Source: Pseudomonas fluorescens (GTDB lineage Bacteria > Pseudomonadota > Gammaproteobacteria > Pseudomonadales > Pseudomonadaceae). From it: DNA of 64,000 bases. Numbering within the stretch: the first letter of the stretch is position 1; each line of letters opens with the position of its first letter. The notes beneath the pieces were generated by a model that saw only the letters and a list, made by a program, of their open reading frames with translations, ran no database searches and was not told the DNA's origin. Below, piece by piece: positions 26,940 to 35,523 of this stretch. The DNA is taken from NCBI RefSeq assembly GCF_900215245.1, contig NZ_LT907842.1, positions 3,162,001 through 3,226,000 on the forward strand. The letters are read 5' to 3'. Position numbers and translations under genes: made by a program.

Positions 26940-27734
26940 GGTTTTACCTTGTTTAATTTAAGTCAAGGGGATTTTCAGATCTCATTTGAATCGATGAACA
27001 GAAGCTCACTAATCCAATTTTAATTTATAGACACTCAACAACAAGGATGGAGTCGATGGGCGCGAGTGCCGAGAGGATTATTAAGGAGATGAGAGATTAT
27101 ATAAAGTAAAAAGTTATGAAAATTAAAATTTCACAAATATAATTTTCTGTGATTTTGCGGAATAATTGCAATTCTGTTGATTCACTTAAGAAAGGATCAA
27201 GGTATTTAACTTGAAGGTGTCGTTTTTTCAGGACAGCTAAATCATTGCCATGTTTAAGCAAGCAGGTGCTGGAAGCTTTGCACCAGAGCCGTTTTGTGAG
27301 CGCGGCTGCTTTCTATACAGCGCACCAACTTTAGTGACATTGACGCTTCGCTGATGATGCGTCCGCGGGGTCTTGACAGCGAAACCTCCACCTCAGGAAA
27401 ATATCCGCCTAAGTGCGCTCGAGGTTCCGAAATCATTCAGTAAACCGTCGCAAAAAAGTGATACTGTCCTCCGAGCCAAGATTGCTTGCACAACAATAAT
27501 TTCGTTCCGGTCGGGTCAGCATCAAGGCGGTGCTCCTTAAAATGGGTGTCAGCCTCATCAATTATGATTATCAACCAAGCTCTTTTACTGAGCATGCCAA
27601 GGTTGCTGATAAAATTATTAGTCTCACCAACAACCAGCCTAACTGAGGATTTAGCCTCTACTTACTTTATCTTCGCAACGCGAAAGGCCACAGCGCGAAC
27701 CACAAGATCGTATTCCGAATCTACCTGTAGTTAC
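26940..27734 (-). promoter_or_regulatory. AT-rich region upstream of the alpha-fimbrial operon
   Basis: About 300 nt of very AT-rich DNA directly upstream of the major subunit (26940-27240) is the likely promoter and target of the nearby ToxR-like regulator; AT-rich DNA is also the usual target of H-NS-like silencers. I cannot define -35/-10 boxes with confidence. From 27240 to 27734 there are short frames on both strands without protein-like features. Confidence 0.4.
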
Positions 27735-27918
27735 AGTTGAATTTACAAATCAATGCGCGTAGACGCATCTTCCTTAAAAGACCTGAGCAATTGCAGGTGC
27801 CTGAGGCAATTAAGCAGTGCTGGTCTATGGATTTTATGCGCGATCAGTTGGATCTCACGGTCGCTTCTTCAACCTCTTCAACGTGATTAATGAATTTAAC
27901 AGCGGAGCCTTGGACCAT
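27735..27918 (+). pseudogene. IS3-family OrfB fragment
   Basis: The plus strand reads INARRRIFLKRPEQLQVPEA, then IKQCWSMDFMRDQL, then after a frameshift GRFFNLFNVINEFN. The WSMDFM block holds the first catalytic Asp of IS3-type transposases. Neither the start nor the rest of the gene is present. It ends abruptly against the IS end at 27919. Confidence 0.75.
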
Positions 27919-27959
27919 GTTTAAGGTAAAGAGGTGTCTACGAAACCCAGGGCGATTCA
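27919..27959 (-). mobile_element. 41-bp leftover end of the same IS3-type element as at 46450
   Basis: Read on the minus strand, this begins TGAATCGCCCTGGGTTTCG and ends CTTAAAC. It matches the left terminus of the intact IS at 46450 with only a few differences. It cuts the end of an IS66 tnpB remnant on one side and an IS3 orfB fragment on the other. Confidence 0.8.
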
Positions 27960-28249
27960 CAGTTTAATTCCTGGACGCTCAATACGATGGCTTCATCGGT
28001 GGCCTCGGGCGATGTTTTAAACCGTTCAGATTCGAGGCGCTTGAGCCAAAGGCAGAAGCCATTGCGCTCCCGATATAGGATTTTCACTCGTGTACGGTGG
28101 CGATTCAGAAAAACAAAAATCACTGGGTCGAATACCGCGACTTTAATATCCAGCTCGACCTGGGCGGCCAGGCCGTCGATGGACTTTCGGAAGTCGACGG
28201 GCTTGGTGTAGAGGTACACTTTCTCGACTTTGGCGTCTGGACGCATCAT
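27960..28249 (-). pseudogene. IS66-family TnpB, C-terminus lost
   Basis: A partial protein MMRPDAKVEKVYLYTKPVDF, RKSIDGLAAQVE and GFCLWLKRLESERF is typical of IS66 TnpB (usually about 110-117 residues). The last residues are replaced by sequence of the IS end at 27959, so the frame closes within the IS. No tnpA or tnpC accompanies it here. Confidence 0.85.
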
Positions 28250-28369
28250 GGCGCCTTGCTCCTGAAAGAAATCGGGAGTACAGCATCAGTCATTAGATTT
28301 TGGCTTGGAATGTGGGCTTTATGGTGCGCTTACAAATATACGAGTATGTTATTTCGCAATCGTTTGTGG

Positions 28370-28522
28370 CTATACCACATACGCCAGATTATGAGCGGCC
28401 GGGGTAATTGCGGAGAGATTGAAGCTATGGAGCGAGTGTTCAGGAGTTTGAAAATTGAATCGATAAAGACAGTAGGATATAGAACTGAGCAGGAAGCCAA
28501 GCGCGAAATAAGCGCTTTTTAA
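28370..28522 (+). pseudogene. IS3-family OrfB C-terminal fragment
   Basis: The plus strand reads MSGRGNCGEIEAMERVFRSL followed by KIESIKTVGYRTEQEAKREI, the block around the catalytic Glu of IS3-type OrfB (normally GNCWDNAPMERFFRSL). A stop follows after EISAF. It is a decayed fragment unrelated in frame to the one at 27735. Confidence 0.7.
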
Positions 28523-28908
28523 AGCTTCGGTATAACTGAATTCGGCTTCAGAAAATAAACGGTCGGCTGGCGAAGGCTCTGGCAGTAGAAAACATTAACG
28601 CCCTATCCGTGATTGGTTTACCGGTACAAAAGTACCATATTAGCTACTGCGCCATAGTAAAAACGCTAGCAAGTGGAACAGACTTGAAGAGCATAAGGCG
28701 AAATTGGCTCGTAACTGCTTGATTCCACTGCTCAGAACGGCGAACTAAAATTCTTGCCGCCGTTGTTGTTTATGGAGTGTTTTCAATATACTTGTAGAAC
28801 TCCAGAAGCACAATCGCTTGACCTAAGTGGACTTGATGACCTTAGTACGTTACCAAAAACCAGTTGCGCAATAAGAAGAAAAGGAAATAACTGGATTCTA
28901 TTTGAATG
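28523..28908 (+). other. Gene-free stretch between transposase remnants and regulator genes
   Basis: No gene with protein-like features is seen. The stretch has an intermediate base composition and probably contains further decayed insertion-sequence DNA. Confidence 0.4.
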
Positions 28909-29424
28909 CTATTTTTGTGAAAAGTTCAATTTTTTATTTGTTTCAACAGCATTATTGTGTTCATCTTTATCAACGCCATAGCATTTTACCTCCATAAGCT
29001 CCTCAATGTAAAAACACTTGTATTGAGCGACACCTGGTATTTCAATCATATTCATTGTAAATATTGAGCCAGCATGTGTAGCGTAGCTAATATTGAAAGA
29101 AATATCTCTATCTAAAGGCTTGTATGCTCGAGAAATAGAAATATTGCCGTCAGTAACTACATATCGCACGTAACCCAAGAGGCTTGGCTGTCGCTTCATA
29201 TTGGAGTAGTAAATGGTATCATCTAGCATTTCATAGTTATAGGCAGTTTCTTTATTGAAATATTGGCGATGAGTAGACTCTAATACTTCACCTTTGCTTG
29301 TGATGACAATACCAGAAGTAAAGTATGCACCTTTAATGTATGTTTCATTGTCGACAAAGCTTAGTGATAGGTGGAGTATTATTAAAAAAAAAGCTAACCA
29401 GAACTCGATCTTATGACTTTTCAT
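28909..29424 (-). CDS. ToxS/PsaF-like membrane partner of the fimbrial regulator
   Basis: A 171-residue protein starting at ATG 29424, which overlaps the regulator stop as ATGA. It has one N-terminal membrane helix (FWLAFFLIILHLSLSFV) and a periplasmic domain with two cysteines close together (YKCFYIEELMEVKCYG). This is the topology and size of ToxS, TcpH and PsaF/MyfF, which stabilise or sense for a ToxR-like partner. The pairing is clear from context; direct sequence similarity is low. Confidence 0.75.
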   Translation of the reverse strand: MKSHKIEFWLAFFLIILHLSLSFVDNETYIKGAYFTSGIVITSKGEVLESTHRQYFNKETAYNYEMLDDTIYYSNMKRQPSLLGYVRYVVTDGNISISRAYKPLDRDISFNISYATHAGSIFTMNMIEIPGVAQYKCFYIEELMEVKCYGVDKDEHNNAVETNKKLNFSQK

Positions 29425-30281
29425 TGTAAGCAACTCAAAATCTGTTGATCTGCCACTTCATTTGTTTTTTTTACGTGAACTGTAATGAATTTTGGAGCAG
29501 ACCGTTCCGTTAGGCAAACTATATTGTAAAACTCGTGCATCTTATTAAATATTATTAGCGACTGAAGATCGCTAATCAATGAAAATCTAGCTACAAGTGG
29601 TTCTAATGACGCTTTGATTTTTTTTATTTCCTCATTGCTCGATGCAATATAGAGTATCCTATTTTTGCCAGAGTTTACGTAAGTAGACGAATAAGACCAG
29701 TCATCATAGAATATGGAATAAGTCCTGAATAAGAGGCCGATCGCAATTACTCCTATAATTAAATAACGAAAAAAACGCATTTTTTGAGAGTAAAAAAAAC
29801 TGCTCGAGTTTTTTATATCTCCAAGCACTGCTCGGGGATTTTCTTGGGGGGCAGCCTTATCTACTTCTACTAATATCTCATTGAAGTTGCATTTGAATGC
29901 TTTGTCAATTATTATTTTACTTTCGTTTTCACTTAATATGAAGGATGAATCAAATGTATATCCACGACGCGGAATTGTCTTTATCGCCTTGTGAAGTTCA
30001 TCGTCACCTATAAGCTGACGAGTAAGAGATATAGCTTGGTTTAAGCTATTAGCGCTTACAACGCGATCGGGCCATGCATTAGAGAATATCGACTCCCTAC
30101 TAACTATTTCGCCAGCGTTTTCCGTAAGAATCTCAAGTAGTTTGCCTTGTGCATACCCTAAAGTGCTCTCACTAATTAGAGATTCACCAATAACAATTTG
30201 TATCTCGAATGGTGGAGTGTAAATTATATATCTGCCAACCTCACTGCTCTTTAAGACATACCGCTTTATATCTTGATTCAT
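29421..30281 (-). CDS. ToxR/PsaE-like membrane-bound winged-helix regulator
   Basis: A 286-residue protein if started at ATG 30281; the frame continues to 30338 but the first 19 codons lack support. A winged-helix DNA-binding domain occupies about residues 15-115, with the ToxR/OmpR-type signature IPRRGYTF at its end. A membrane helix follows (YLIIGVIAIGLLFRTYSIFY), then a periplasmic domain with two cysteines. Such proteins activate fimbrial or virulence genes in response to envelope signals, as PsaE does for pH6 antigen. It very likely controls the neighbouring alpha-fimbria. Confidence 0.85.
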   Translation of the reverse strand: MNQDIKRYVLKSSEVGRYIIYTPPFEIQIVIGESLISESTLGYAQGKLLEILTENAGEIVSRESIFSNAWPDRVVSANSLNQAISLTRQLIGDDELHKAIKTIPRRGYTFDSSFILSENESKIIIDKAFKCNFNEILVEVDKAAPQENPRAVLGDIKNSSSFFYSQKMRFFRYLIIGVIAIGLLFRTYSIFYDDWSYSSTYVNSGKNRILYIASSNEEIKKIKASLEPLVARFSLISDLQSLIIFNKMHEFYNIVCLTERSAPKFITVHVKKTNEVADQQILSCLQ

Positions 30282-30400
30282 CTTGTTCTCAGCTGCGGAC
30301 TTTATATTAAATTGTAGCACACAGTGCCGCGTTATCAAATCTAATAGGAATTAAAACTTTCGAGTCAAATCTTTCATGCTTGATGTTTTTGATGAAAGTT

Positions 30401-31252
30401 TTATTTGTTGGTTGAACCTTGAATAAAAAACTGACGAGTAAACTCTTTCGCCCCTAATGCTTTTGAATAAAACCAGCCTTGTGCATAGCGCACATTTTGA
30501 GATTTTATACCACTGTGTTCTGTATGTGTTTCTATACCTTCAGCAATAAAATCTACATCAAAATCAGATATCATCTTAAAGATTTGCTTCCATGCGGGAT
30601 TATATTTCTTGTGATCGTTTGAAAAAAAAGACCTATCTAATTTTACTATATCGATAGGTAATCGCTCAAATGATTCTAAGCCAGAGTAGCCAGTACCAAA
30701 GTCATCTAAAGCAATTTTGAAGCCCAAACCCTTTAGCGTAATCAACTGCTCAATGATTTCGCCGTAATCATAACTATGTTTTTCGGTTATCTCAAACGTC
30801 ACATCTCTGCGTGACAAGCCATGAGCGTTAAACAAGGCATCAACAAATGAAGGGAATGACTTATCCTGAAGGTCTTCCGCTGTGAGGTTGATAGTAAAAT
30901 AAATGCCTCTGCATGCACTTAAGTATTCGCTATAATCTTGAGCTATACGCTTACAGATCATGCGCGTGGCGAAAGTATTCAAACCTAGGCGTTTGGTAAA
31001 GTTAAAAAATATAGCAGGACTGACTTGTTTTCCTCTAAGACTGATTCTCAAGAGCGCCTCAGCACCACGCCATTGATTTCTATGTAGGTCGACAATTGGC
31101 TGGTATTTTACAGAAACTAGAAGTAGCTTACTTTTTTTCAATCGGGACGAGAAAAATATGATTATTGTCACAAAAACCGCTGAAATACTTCTAATATAAA
31201 AAAATAAAAATGCAAGTAGCTTGTTGTGTCGCACTAAAGTTGATGGATACAT
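30401..31252 (-). CDS. Membrane-anchored EAL-domain c-di-GMP phosphodiesterase
   Basis: A 283-residue protein with an N-terminal membrane helix (about residues 16-36) and a complete EAL domain. The catalytic motifs are present: EALLR, INLTAEDL, FEITE, DDFGTG, KLDRSF, AEGIET and the final QGWFYSK, so it is probably active in degrading c-di-GMP to pGpG. No GGDEF domain is fused to it. An AGGAG site lies 6 nt upstream of the start. It precedes the ToxR-like gene by 119 nt in the same direction, linking c-di-GMP signalling to this fimbrial locus. Confidence 0.92.
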   Translation of the reverse strand: MYPSTLVRHNKLLAFLFFYIRSISAVFVTIIIFFSSRLKKSKLLLVSVKYQPIVDLHRNQWRGAEALLRISLRGKQVSPAIFFNFTKRLGLNTFATRMICKRIAQDYSEYLSACRGIYFTINLTAEDLQDKSFPSFVDALFNAHGLSRRDVTFEITEKHSYDYGEIIEQLITLKGLGFKIALDDFGTGYSGLESFERLPIDIVKLDRSFFSNDHKKYNPAWKQIFKMISDFDVDFIAEGIETHTEHSGIKSQNVRYAQGWFYSKALGAKEFTRQFFIQGSTNK

Positions 31253-31932
31253 GCCATGCTCCTGAAATCGGATTATTAGTTATCTATGTGAATTTATCTC
31301 AGGGACTCCCCAATCGTGCAAGTGATTCAGTCTCAATTCTCCGCGGTCACAAAATTTGATTTTTTTTGACTCGTGAAAATATCTGCGTGGTGTTATAAAT
31401 ATCTTATTGAAATTTAATCCGAGTCGGAAAAGATGAAGGGATAAAATTTCTTGCGGGTCTAAAGATACACGCTGAGCCTTAGATAACTATAACTAAAAAA
31501 ATGCTGATCATCTGGTTCGATGTGCAAGAGCGCACTGTTCCGGATGCAAGCGAACAGAACATGCCAATAGGGATGCTATCGAGCTGTCTGTTGCGATACA
31601 CAACATTTAATAAAATCAGTGCAATAGCTCCTTTGCCCTGACAGTCAAGCGCAGGTTCGAATACTTCTAGGTGCTAATATGGGCCAAAGTGAGCGCCTTT
31701 AGGTGATCAAGGAGTGCCTCAACGGTGCCAATATTCTTTACTTTCTTCTTGAATAGAATGCGACGTAGTTGTTCATTCTATTTAGTACCGGTAATTATAT
31801 ATAAGCTTAGGGTGTGTATTTCATTTCAAGTAGCATTAAGGAGCAACGAACGTGCTTATGTAGAAAGGTTTATGGCTCCTGACTTTTTAAATCGTATTTT
31901 TCTCAAGTAGTACTCGAACCTAGGGAATTGTA
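31253..31932 (+). other. Non-coding AT-rich stretch upstream of the EAL gene
   Basis: No convincing gene is present on either strand; a 61-codon frame (31725-31910) has no protein-like features. The promoter of the EAL-regulator group should lie near 31253-31400. The last 20 nt before 31933 (GAACCTAGGGAATTG) match the sequence before the intact paralogue at 19305, so the duplication began here. Confidence 0.45.
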
Positions 31933-32314
31933 ATGAGTTACAGGTTTTTGCTTTCGTCGTTAGCGTGTGTTTTCAGCTTCGTTGCTAATGCAGAGGTTCC
32001 ATTAGACTCTGCTGTTCTATACTCAAATCAGAAAGATCAAGGAGTCGTTTGGACAAACGGGAAAACTATGTATTATAAGTCTTTCAAAGCATCACTACTC
32101 AATGTTGGAGTCAAAGATATTGAGCTTAGTGGGCTCTGCTACAAGGCGTATGACGCAAAAGGTAATAGTTATGAACTTGATACAATTGACGAAAAACTTT
32201 CTCAAGGATTTCTAAAGTCTGGTAAGACGGTACAAGGTTTTTTATCAGTTTGTATCTGAAGATGAAAGTGTTTACGGCGCTTCTTTAGTCAAAGCCTTGC
32301 TTGACTGCAAGTAA
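31933..32314 (+). pseudogene. Small secreted protein, frameshifted copy of the duplicated pair
   Basis: The frame begins MSYRFLLSSLACVFSFVANA, a signal peptide, and follows the paralogue at 18925-19305 until GKTVQGF. A run of six T where the paralogue's reading frame allows five then shifts the frame, and translation ends at 32259. Removing one T restores YQFVSEDESVYGASLVKALL and the terminal DCK, with a stop at 32314. The single-base error in a homopolymer could be a true recent mutation, a phase-variation-like switch or a sequencing error. Confidence 0.8.
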
Positions 32315-33101
32315 AATCTTTCCTTGCTTAGTGATTGAAACATCTGAGTGAGCTTTGAAGTTTCTCACTCGAATGTTTTCATAAAGTTTATTAAGATGAC
32401 CAGTCTCTTGCGTTAATTAAAAGCTATCTGTCTCTCTTGGCCTCTGATTGGCATTAGCAATAATAAAAAAACATTTGCCCGTGCGTAATTATTATCGGTT
32501 AGGCTTATGTTAATTAAAACTCTGATATTTCGCACGTAGGCATATAGAAACTACACCTAGGTCTCTGAGAGCAAAGTTTATCAATGTCAATTATTTAAAA
32601 GTGAAGAAGGTCAATTTAAACTGTGGTCCTGGAACACTGAAAAGACTCAATTCGTTAGTTGTATGCTGCAACAACGAACCAAGTCGATTTTACTTCTGAG
32701 TGTCTCGCGTGATTCAAAAACTTTATAACCAAGAAATCTCTCTGATTTTACAAATTGTGAGGGCGGTCGTACCCTTAGCTGTTAAGTATTGCATAATGCT
32801 AGCGTTGAATTAGAGAGTGTTATTGACAAGCAATGCAGCATCGCTGTTTGAAAATATAAGCACCGCTAATATGTTCCAGGTTGAGCTTATTATGCAAGTG
32901 AACAAGCAGAATTTTCCCCGCAGATCCCGTGTACAAAAGCCTCTTGCAGACCTGAATCAGCATTATCACTGAAAAACCGAGCAACAATAAAATACTACCT
33001 CGACTACGCTGGCAGGAGGTCAACGCAAAGGTGGACAAAGAGCGAAATGTACGACTACCTGATACTAGATGAACTAGTCCATAGTCGACTCGTGTATCTA
33101 G
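32315..33101 (+). other. Gene-free stretch before the IS5 element
   Basis: I see no gene in this AT-rich stretch. A 134-codon minus frame overlapping the start of the IS5 transposase looks like a shadow of it. It ends at the CTAG target duplication of the IS. Confidence 0.4.
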
Positions 33102-34291
33102 GGAAATCCTGAAAAAGACTTCCTGATTTGGCAAAATCTCCGGACACCAATCGCCGAGCTTTTCAATGAAGCAAATGACCTTCGCCGATGCCGAGTACGC
33201 CGGTAAGCGCAAGCAGACCCGCAAGGAATTGTTCCTGATCGAGATACATCGGGTCGTACCCTGGAAGGGTTTGATTGCCCTGATCCAACCTCATTACCCG
33301 ACGGGCGAAGGGGGGCGTCCGGCCTATCCTTTGATGGCGATGCTGCGGGTTCATCTCATGCAGAACTGGTTCGGTTACAGCGATCCTGCGATGGAAGAAG
33401 CGCTGTACGAGACGACGATCTTGCGCCAGTTTTCAGGTCTGAGCCTGGAGCGGATCCCAGATGAAACTACCATCCTCAACTTCCGTCGCCTGCTGGAAAA
33501 GCACGAGTTGGCCGCTGGTATTCTCGGCGTGATCAATGGCTATCTGGGCGACCGCGGCTTGTCGCTGCGACAAGGCACCATCGTCGATGCCACGCTGATT
33601 CATGCGCCCAGTTCGACCAAGAACAAGGACGGCAAACGCGACCCTGAGATGCATCAAACCAAGAAAGGTAACCAGTATTACTTCGGTGCCAAAGCTCACA
33701 TTGGTGTCGACGATGAGTCAGGGCTGGTGCACAGCGTGGTGATCACTGCGGCCAACGTCGCGGACATAACCCAAGTCGACAAACTGCTACACGGTGCTGA
33801 GAACGTGGTCTGCGCCGATGCAGGCTATACCGGTGTCGAGAAGCGCGAAGAGCATGCGGGACGCCACGTCATCTGGCAGATCGCAGCCCGGCGCAGTACC
33901 TACAAAAAACACGGTAAACGCAGCGCGCTGTACAAAGCGATGCGCAAGATCGAGAAAGCCAAGGCCCAGGTTCGCGCCAAGGTTGAGCATCCATTTCGAG
34001 TGATCAAGCGTCAGTTTGGTTATACGAAAGTGCGTTTCCGAGGCTTGGTGAAAAACACTGCTCAGATGGTGACGCTGTTCGCCCTGTCGAACCTTTGGAT
34101 GGCGCGTCGATATTTGCTCTCCAGCGCAGGAGAGGTGCGTCCGTAATGAGGGAAATAGCTGCTGCGAGGAGCGTTCAGCGGAAAAAATGGATGGAATAGG
34201 CGGCAGACGTGATCGGTTTTGAACGGCTGCCGTTTTTTGAAAGCGCCTATGGCTCAGCAGTCGAAAAATAGCGGCCTACTTCAGACTATCC
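33102..34291 (+). mobile_element. IS5-family insertion sequence, intact (1190 bp)
   Basis: The element begins GGAAATCCTGAAAAAG and ends CTACTTCAGACTATCC; the terminal 16 bp are imperfect inverted repeats (11 of 16 positions match). It is flanked on both sides by CTAG (33098-33101 and 34292-34295), a 4-bp target duplication that fits the YTAR target of several IS5 subgroups. It holds one intact transposase gene. The insertion lies between the two fimbrial loci and interrupts no recognisable gene. Confidence 0.88.
33166..34146 (+). CDS. IS5-family transposase
   Basis: A 326-residue DDE transposase. The N-terminal IS5 domain includes YPLMAMLRVHLMQNWFGYSD, and the catalytic residues lie in TIVDATLIHA (Asp), VVCADAGYTG (Asp) and KVEHPFRVIKRQFGYTK (Glu). 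The DNA-processing domain is complete, so the element is probably mobile. Length and order are normal for the family. Confidence 0.95.
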   Translation: MKQMTFADAEYAGKRKQTRKELFLIEIHRVVPWKGLIALIQPHYPTGEGGRPAYPLMAMLRVHLMQNWFGYSDPAMEEALYETTILRQFSGLSLERIPDETTILNFRRLLEKHELAAGILGVINGYLGDRGLSLRQGTIVDATLIHAPSSTKNKDGKRDPEMHQTKKGNQYYFGAKAHIGVDDESGLVHSVVITAANVADITQVDKLLHGAENVVCADAGYTGVEKREEHAGRHVIWQIAARRSTYKKHGKRSALYKAMRKIEKAKAQVRAKVEHPFRVIKRQFGYTKVRFRGLVKNTAQMVTLFALSNLWMARRYLLSSAGEVRP

Positions 34292-34554
34292 CTAGTTGCC
34301 CTGCGGTTTCTGTACGCCTGATGAGAGGAAACGCACTCTAACTTAACCTGTGACGCATTGTGAATGATGTGAGCCACAACTTAGGACTTGAAATGCGCGA
34401 ACCTAGAATTTCAAATGAGTATGTGAAATTTCATAGAATAATTAAAAGTGAGGTTTTTTGAGATGCTTCCTCGAAACACCTTGGGTACTATTTTACTGAC
34501 TTCAACAAATCAACCCAATACTGCTTTTCACAAACCAACATGGTGATATACAAG
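34292..34554 (+). promoter_or_regulatory. Upstream region of the second fimbrial operon
   Basis: This AT-rich interval should hold the promoter of the beta-type fimbrial operon. No clear -35/-10 pair or operator was recognised. The IS5 insertion ends at its upstream border and might have separated the operon from original regulatory sequence. Confidence 0.4.
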
Positions 34555-35205
34555 ATGAACAAAAAAAAATTCAAGGCGTTTCTGAGCGCGGGAACTTTTT
34601 TAACATGCGGATCTATTCTCGGCACGGCAACAGCTGCAGTGACCGGGGGAACTTCGGTGTTAAACATTACTGGATATATAACTCCATCATCATGCGGGGT
34701 TACTTGGGCTAATTCAACAATTGACCTGGGTGAAGTTTCTCAGGCGATCCTCTCATCGGGTGAAGAAACACAGATTCCTGGTCGCTCGGGTGAAATTTAT
34801 CTTGAAGTTTCTTGCGATCAAAGTGTTGCAAATGGAGTGGCGGTTAGCATTCGTGACAACCAAGGAGCTGAAGATCTTCCGGACTATCAGGTTAGCCTTG
34901 GTAAAGCTGGTTACATGGTTTTTTTCCATGAGCGTCCTCTAACCAATGTTGGCGTACCTAATCTTATCACTTCAACTTCACTTAATGGCCCTTGGGATTC
35001 CATTAAAGGCTCGGATGTTGTAGTTCGCAACAAAAATTATTATCTGAGCGTGGCAGGAGAAGACACAACTACTCCTCTTTCCGCTCAAAACTATAAATAT
35101 AATTTCAGCTACCAGCCTTTCATTTATAAGTTGGATGATATCGAAGGGAAGGATGATAGGATTGATCTTAATGGCGAGTTGTCCGCGCAAATATATTATC
35201 TCTAA
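34555..35205 (+). CDS. DUF1120-type fimbrial major subunit
   Basis: A 216-residue exported protein; ATG 34555 is preferred, as ATG 34540 only adds five residues. The signal peptide ends near TATAA. The mature protein has the DUF1120 pattern LNITGYITPSSCGVTW, then IDLGEVSQAIL and LEVSCDQS, the two cysteines forming the usual pilin disulfide, and ends with the aromatic C-terminus expected for donor-strand exchange (SAQIYYL). It is the first gene of a separate chaperone-usher operon of the beta type. Confidence 0.85.
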   Translation: MNKKKFKAFLSAGTFLTCGSILGTATAAVTGGTSVLNITGYITPSSCGVTWANSTIDLGEVSQAILSSGEETQIPGRSGEIYLEVSCDQSVANGVAVSIRDNQGAEDLPDYQVSLGKAGYMVFFHERPLTNVGVPNLITSTSLNGPWDSIKGSDVVVRNKNYYLSVAGEDTTTPLSAQNYKYNFSYQPFIYKLDDIEGKDDRIDLNGELSAQIYYL

Positions 35206-35277
35206 AAAAGAGTGTTTGGAACTATATCCTAAAGTTTTTTCTTTTTGGAATTAATCACTTACACTTTTTAGCTGTTA

Positions 35278-35303
35278 AATGCCGCCTTTATGAAGGCGGC
35301 ATT
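35278..35303 (+). terminator. Strong hairpin between subunit and chaperone genes
   Basis: AATGCCGCCTT and AAGGCGGCATT pair perfectly over 11 bp around the loop TATG. A short T-rich stretch (TATTGTC) follows. It lies 72 nt behind the subunit stop and 220 nt before the chaperone start. It is likely a partial terminator or mRNA-stability element that keeps subunit transcript in excess. Confidence 0.75.
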
Positions 35304-35523
35304 TATTGTCTAAATCTGTATTGTATTGTTAACTGTCTAAAACTCTTAAACCATAAATACAGAGCATAATTCTACGTATTGTGAGTTGAACCAATTTAAT
35401 ATCTGGCTAACTCACAATGCTAAAAGTTATAGGCGCTTGTGCTTCTTTAGTAGCTTTATGTGAAGTCGCATACATATTCTAGAACTGCTAAGTGCTGAAG
35501 CATCTAGTGAGAGGTTGTTTGTT

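Noticed and set aside
31725..31910. A 61-codon plus frame before the frameshifted secreted-protein gene
   Set aside because: No ribosome site, no hydrophobic or domain pattern, and no counterpart at the paralogous locus.
32820..33224. A 134-codon minus frame
   Set aside because: It begins inside the IS5 transposase gene on the opposite strand and has no protein-like features in the remaining part.
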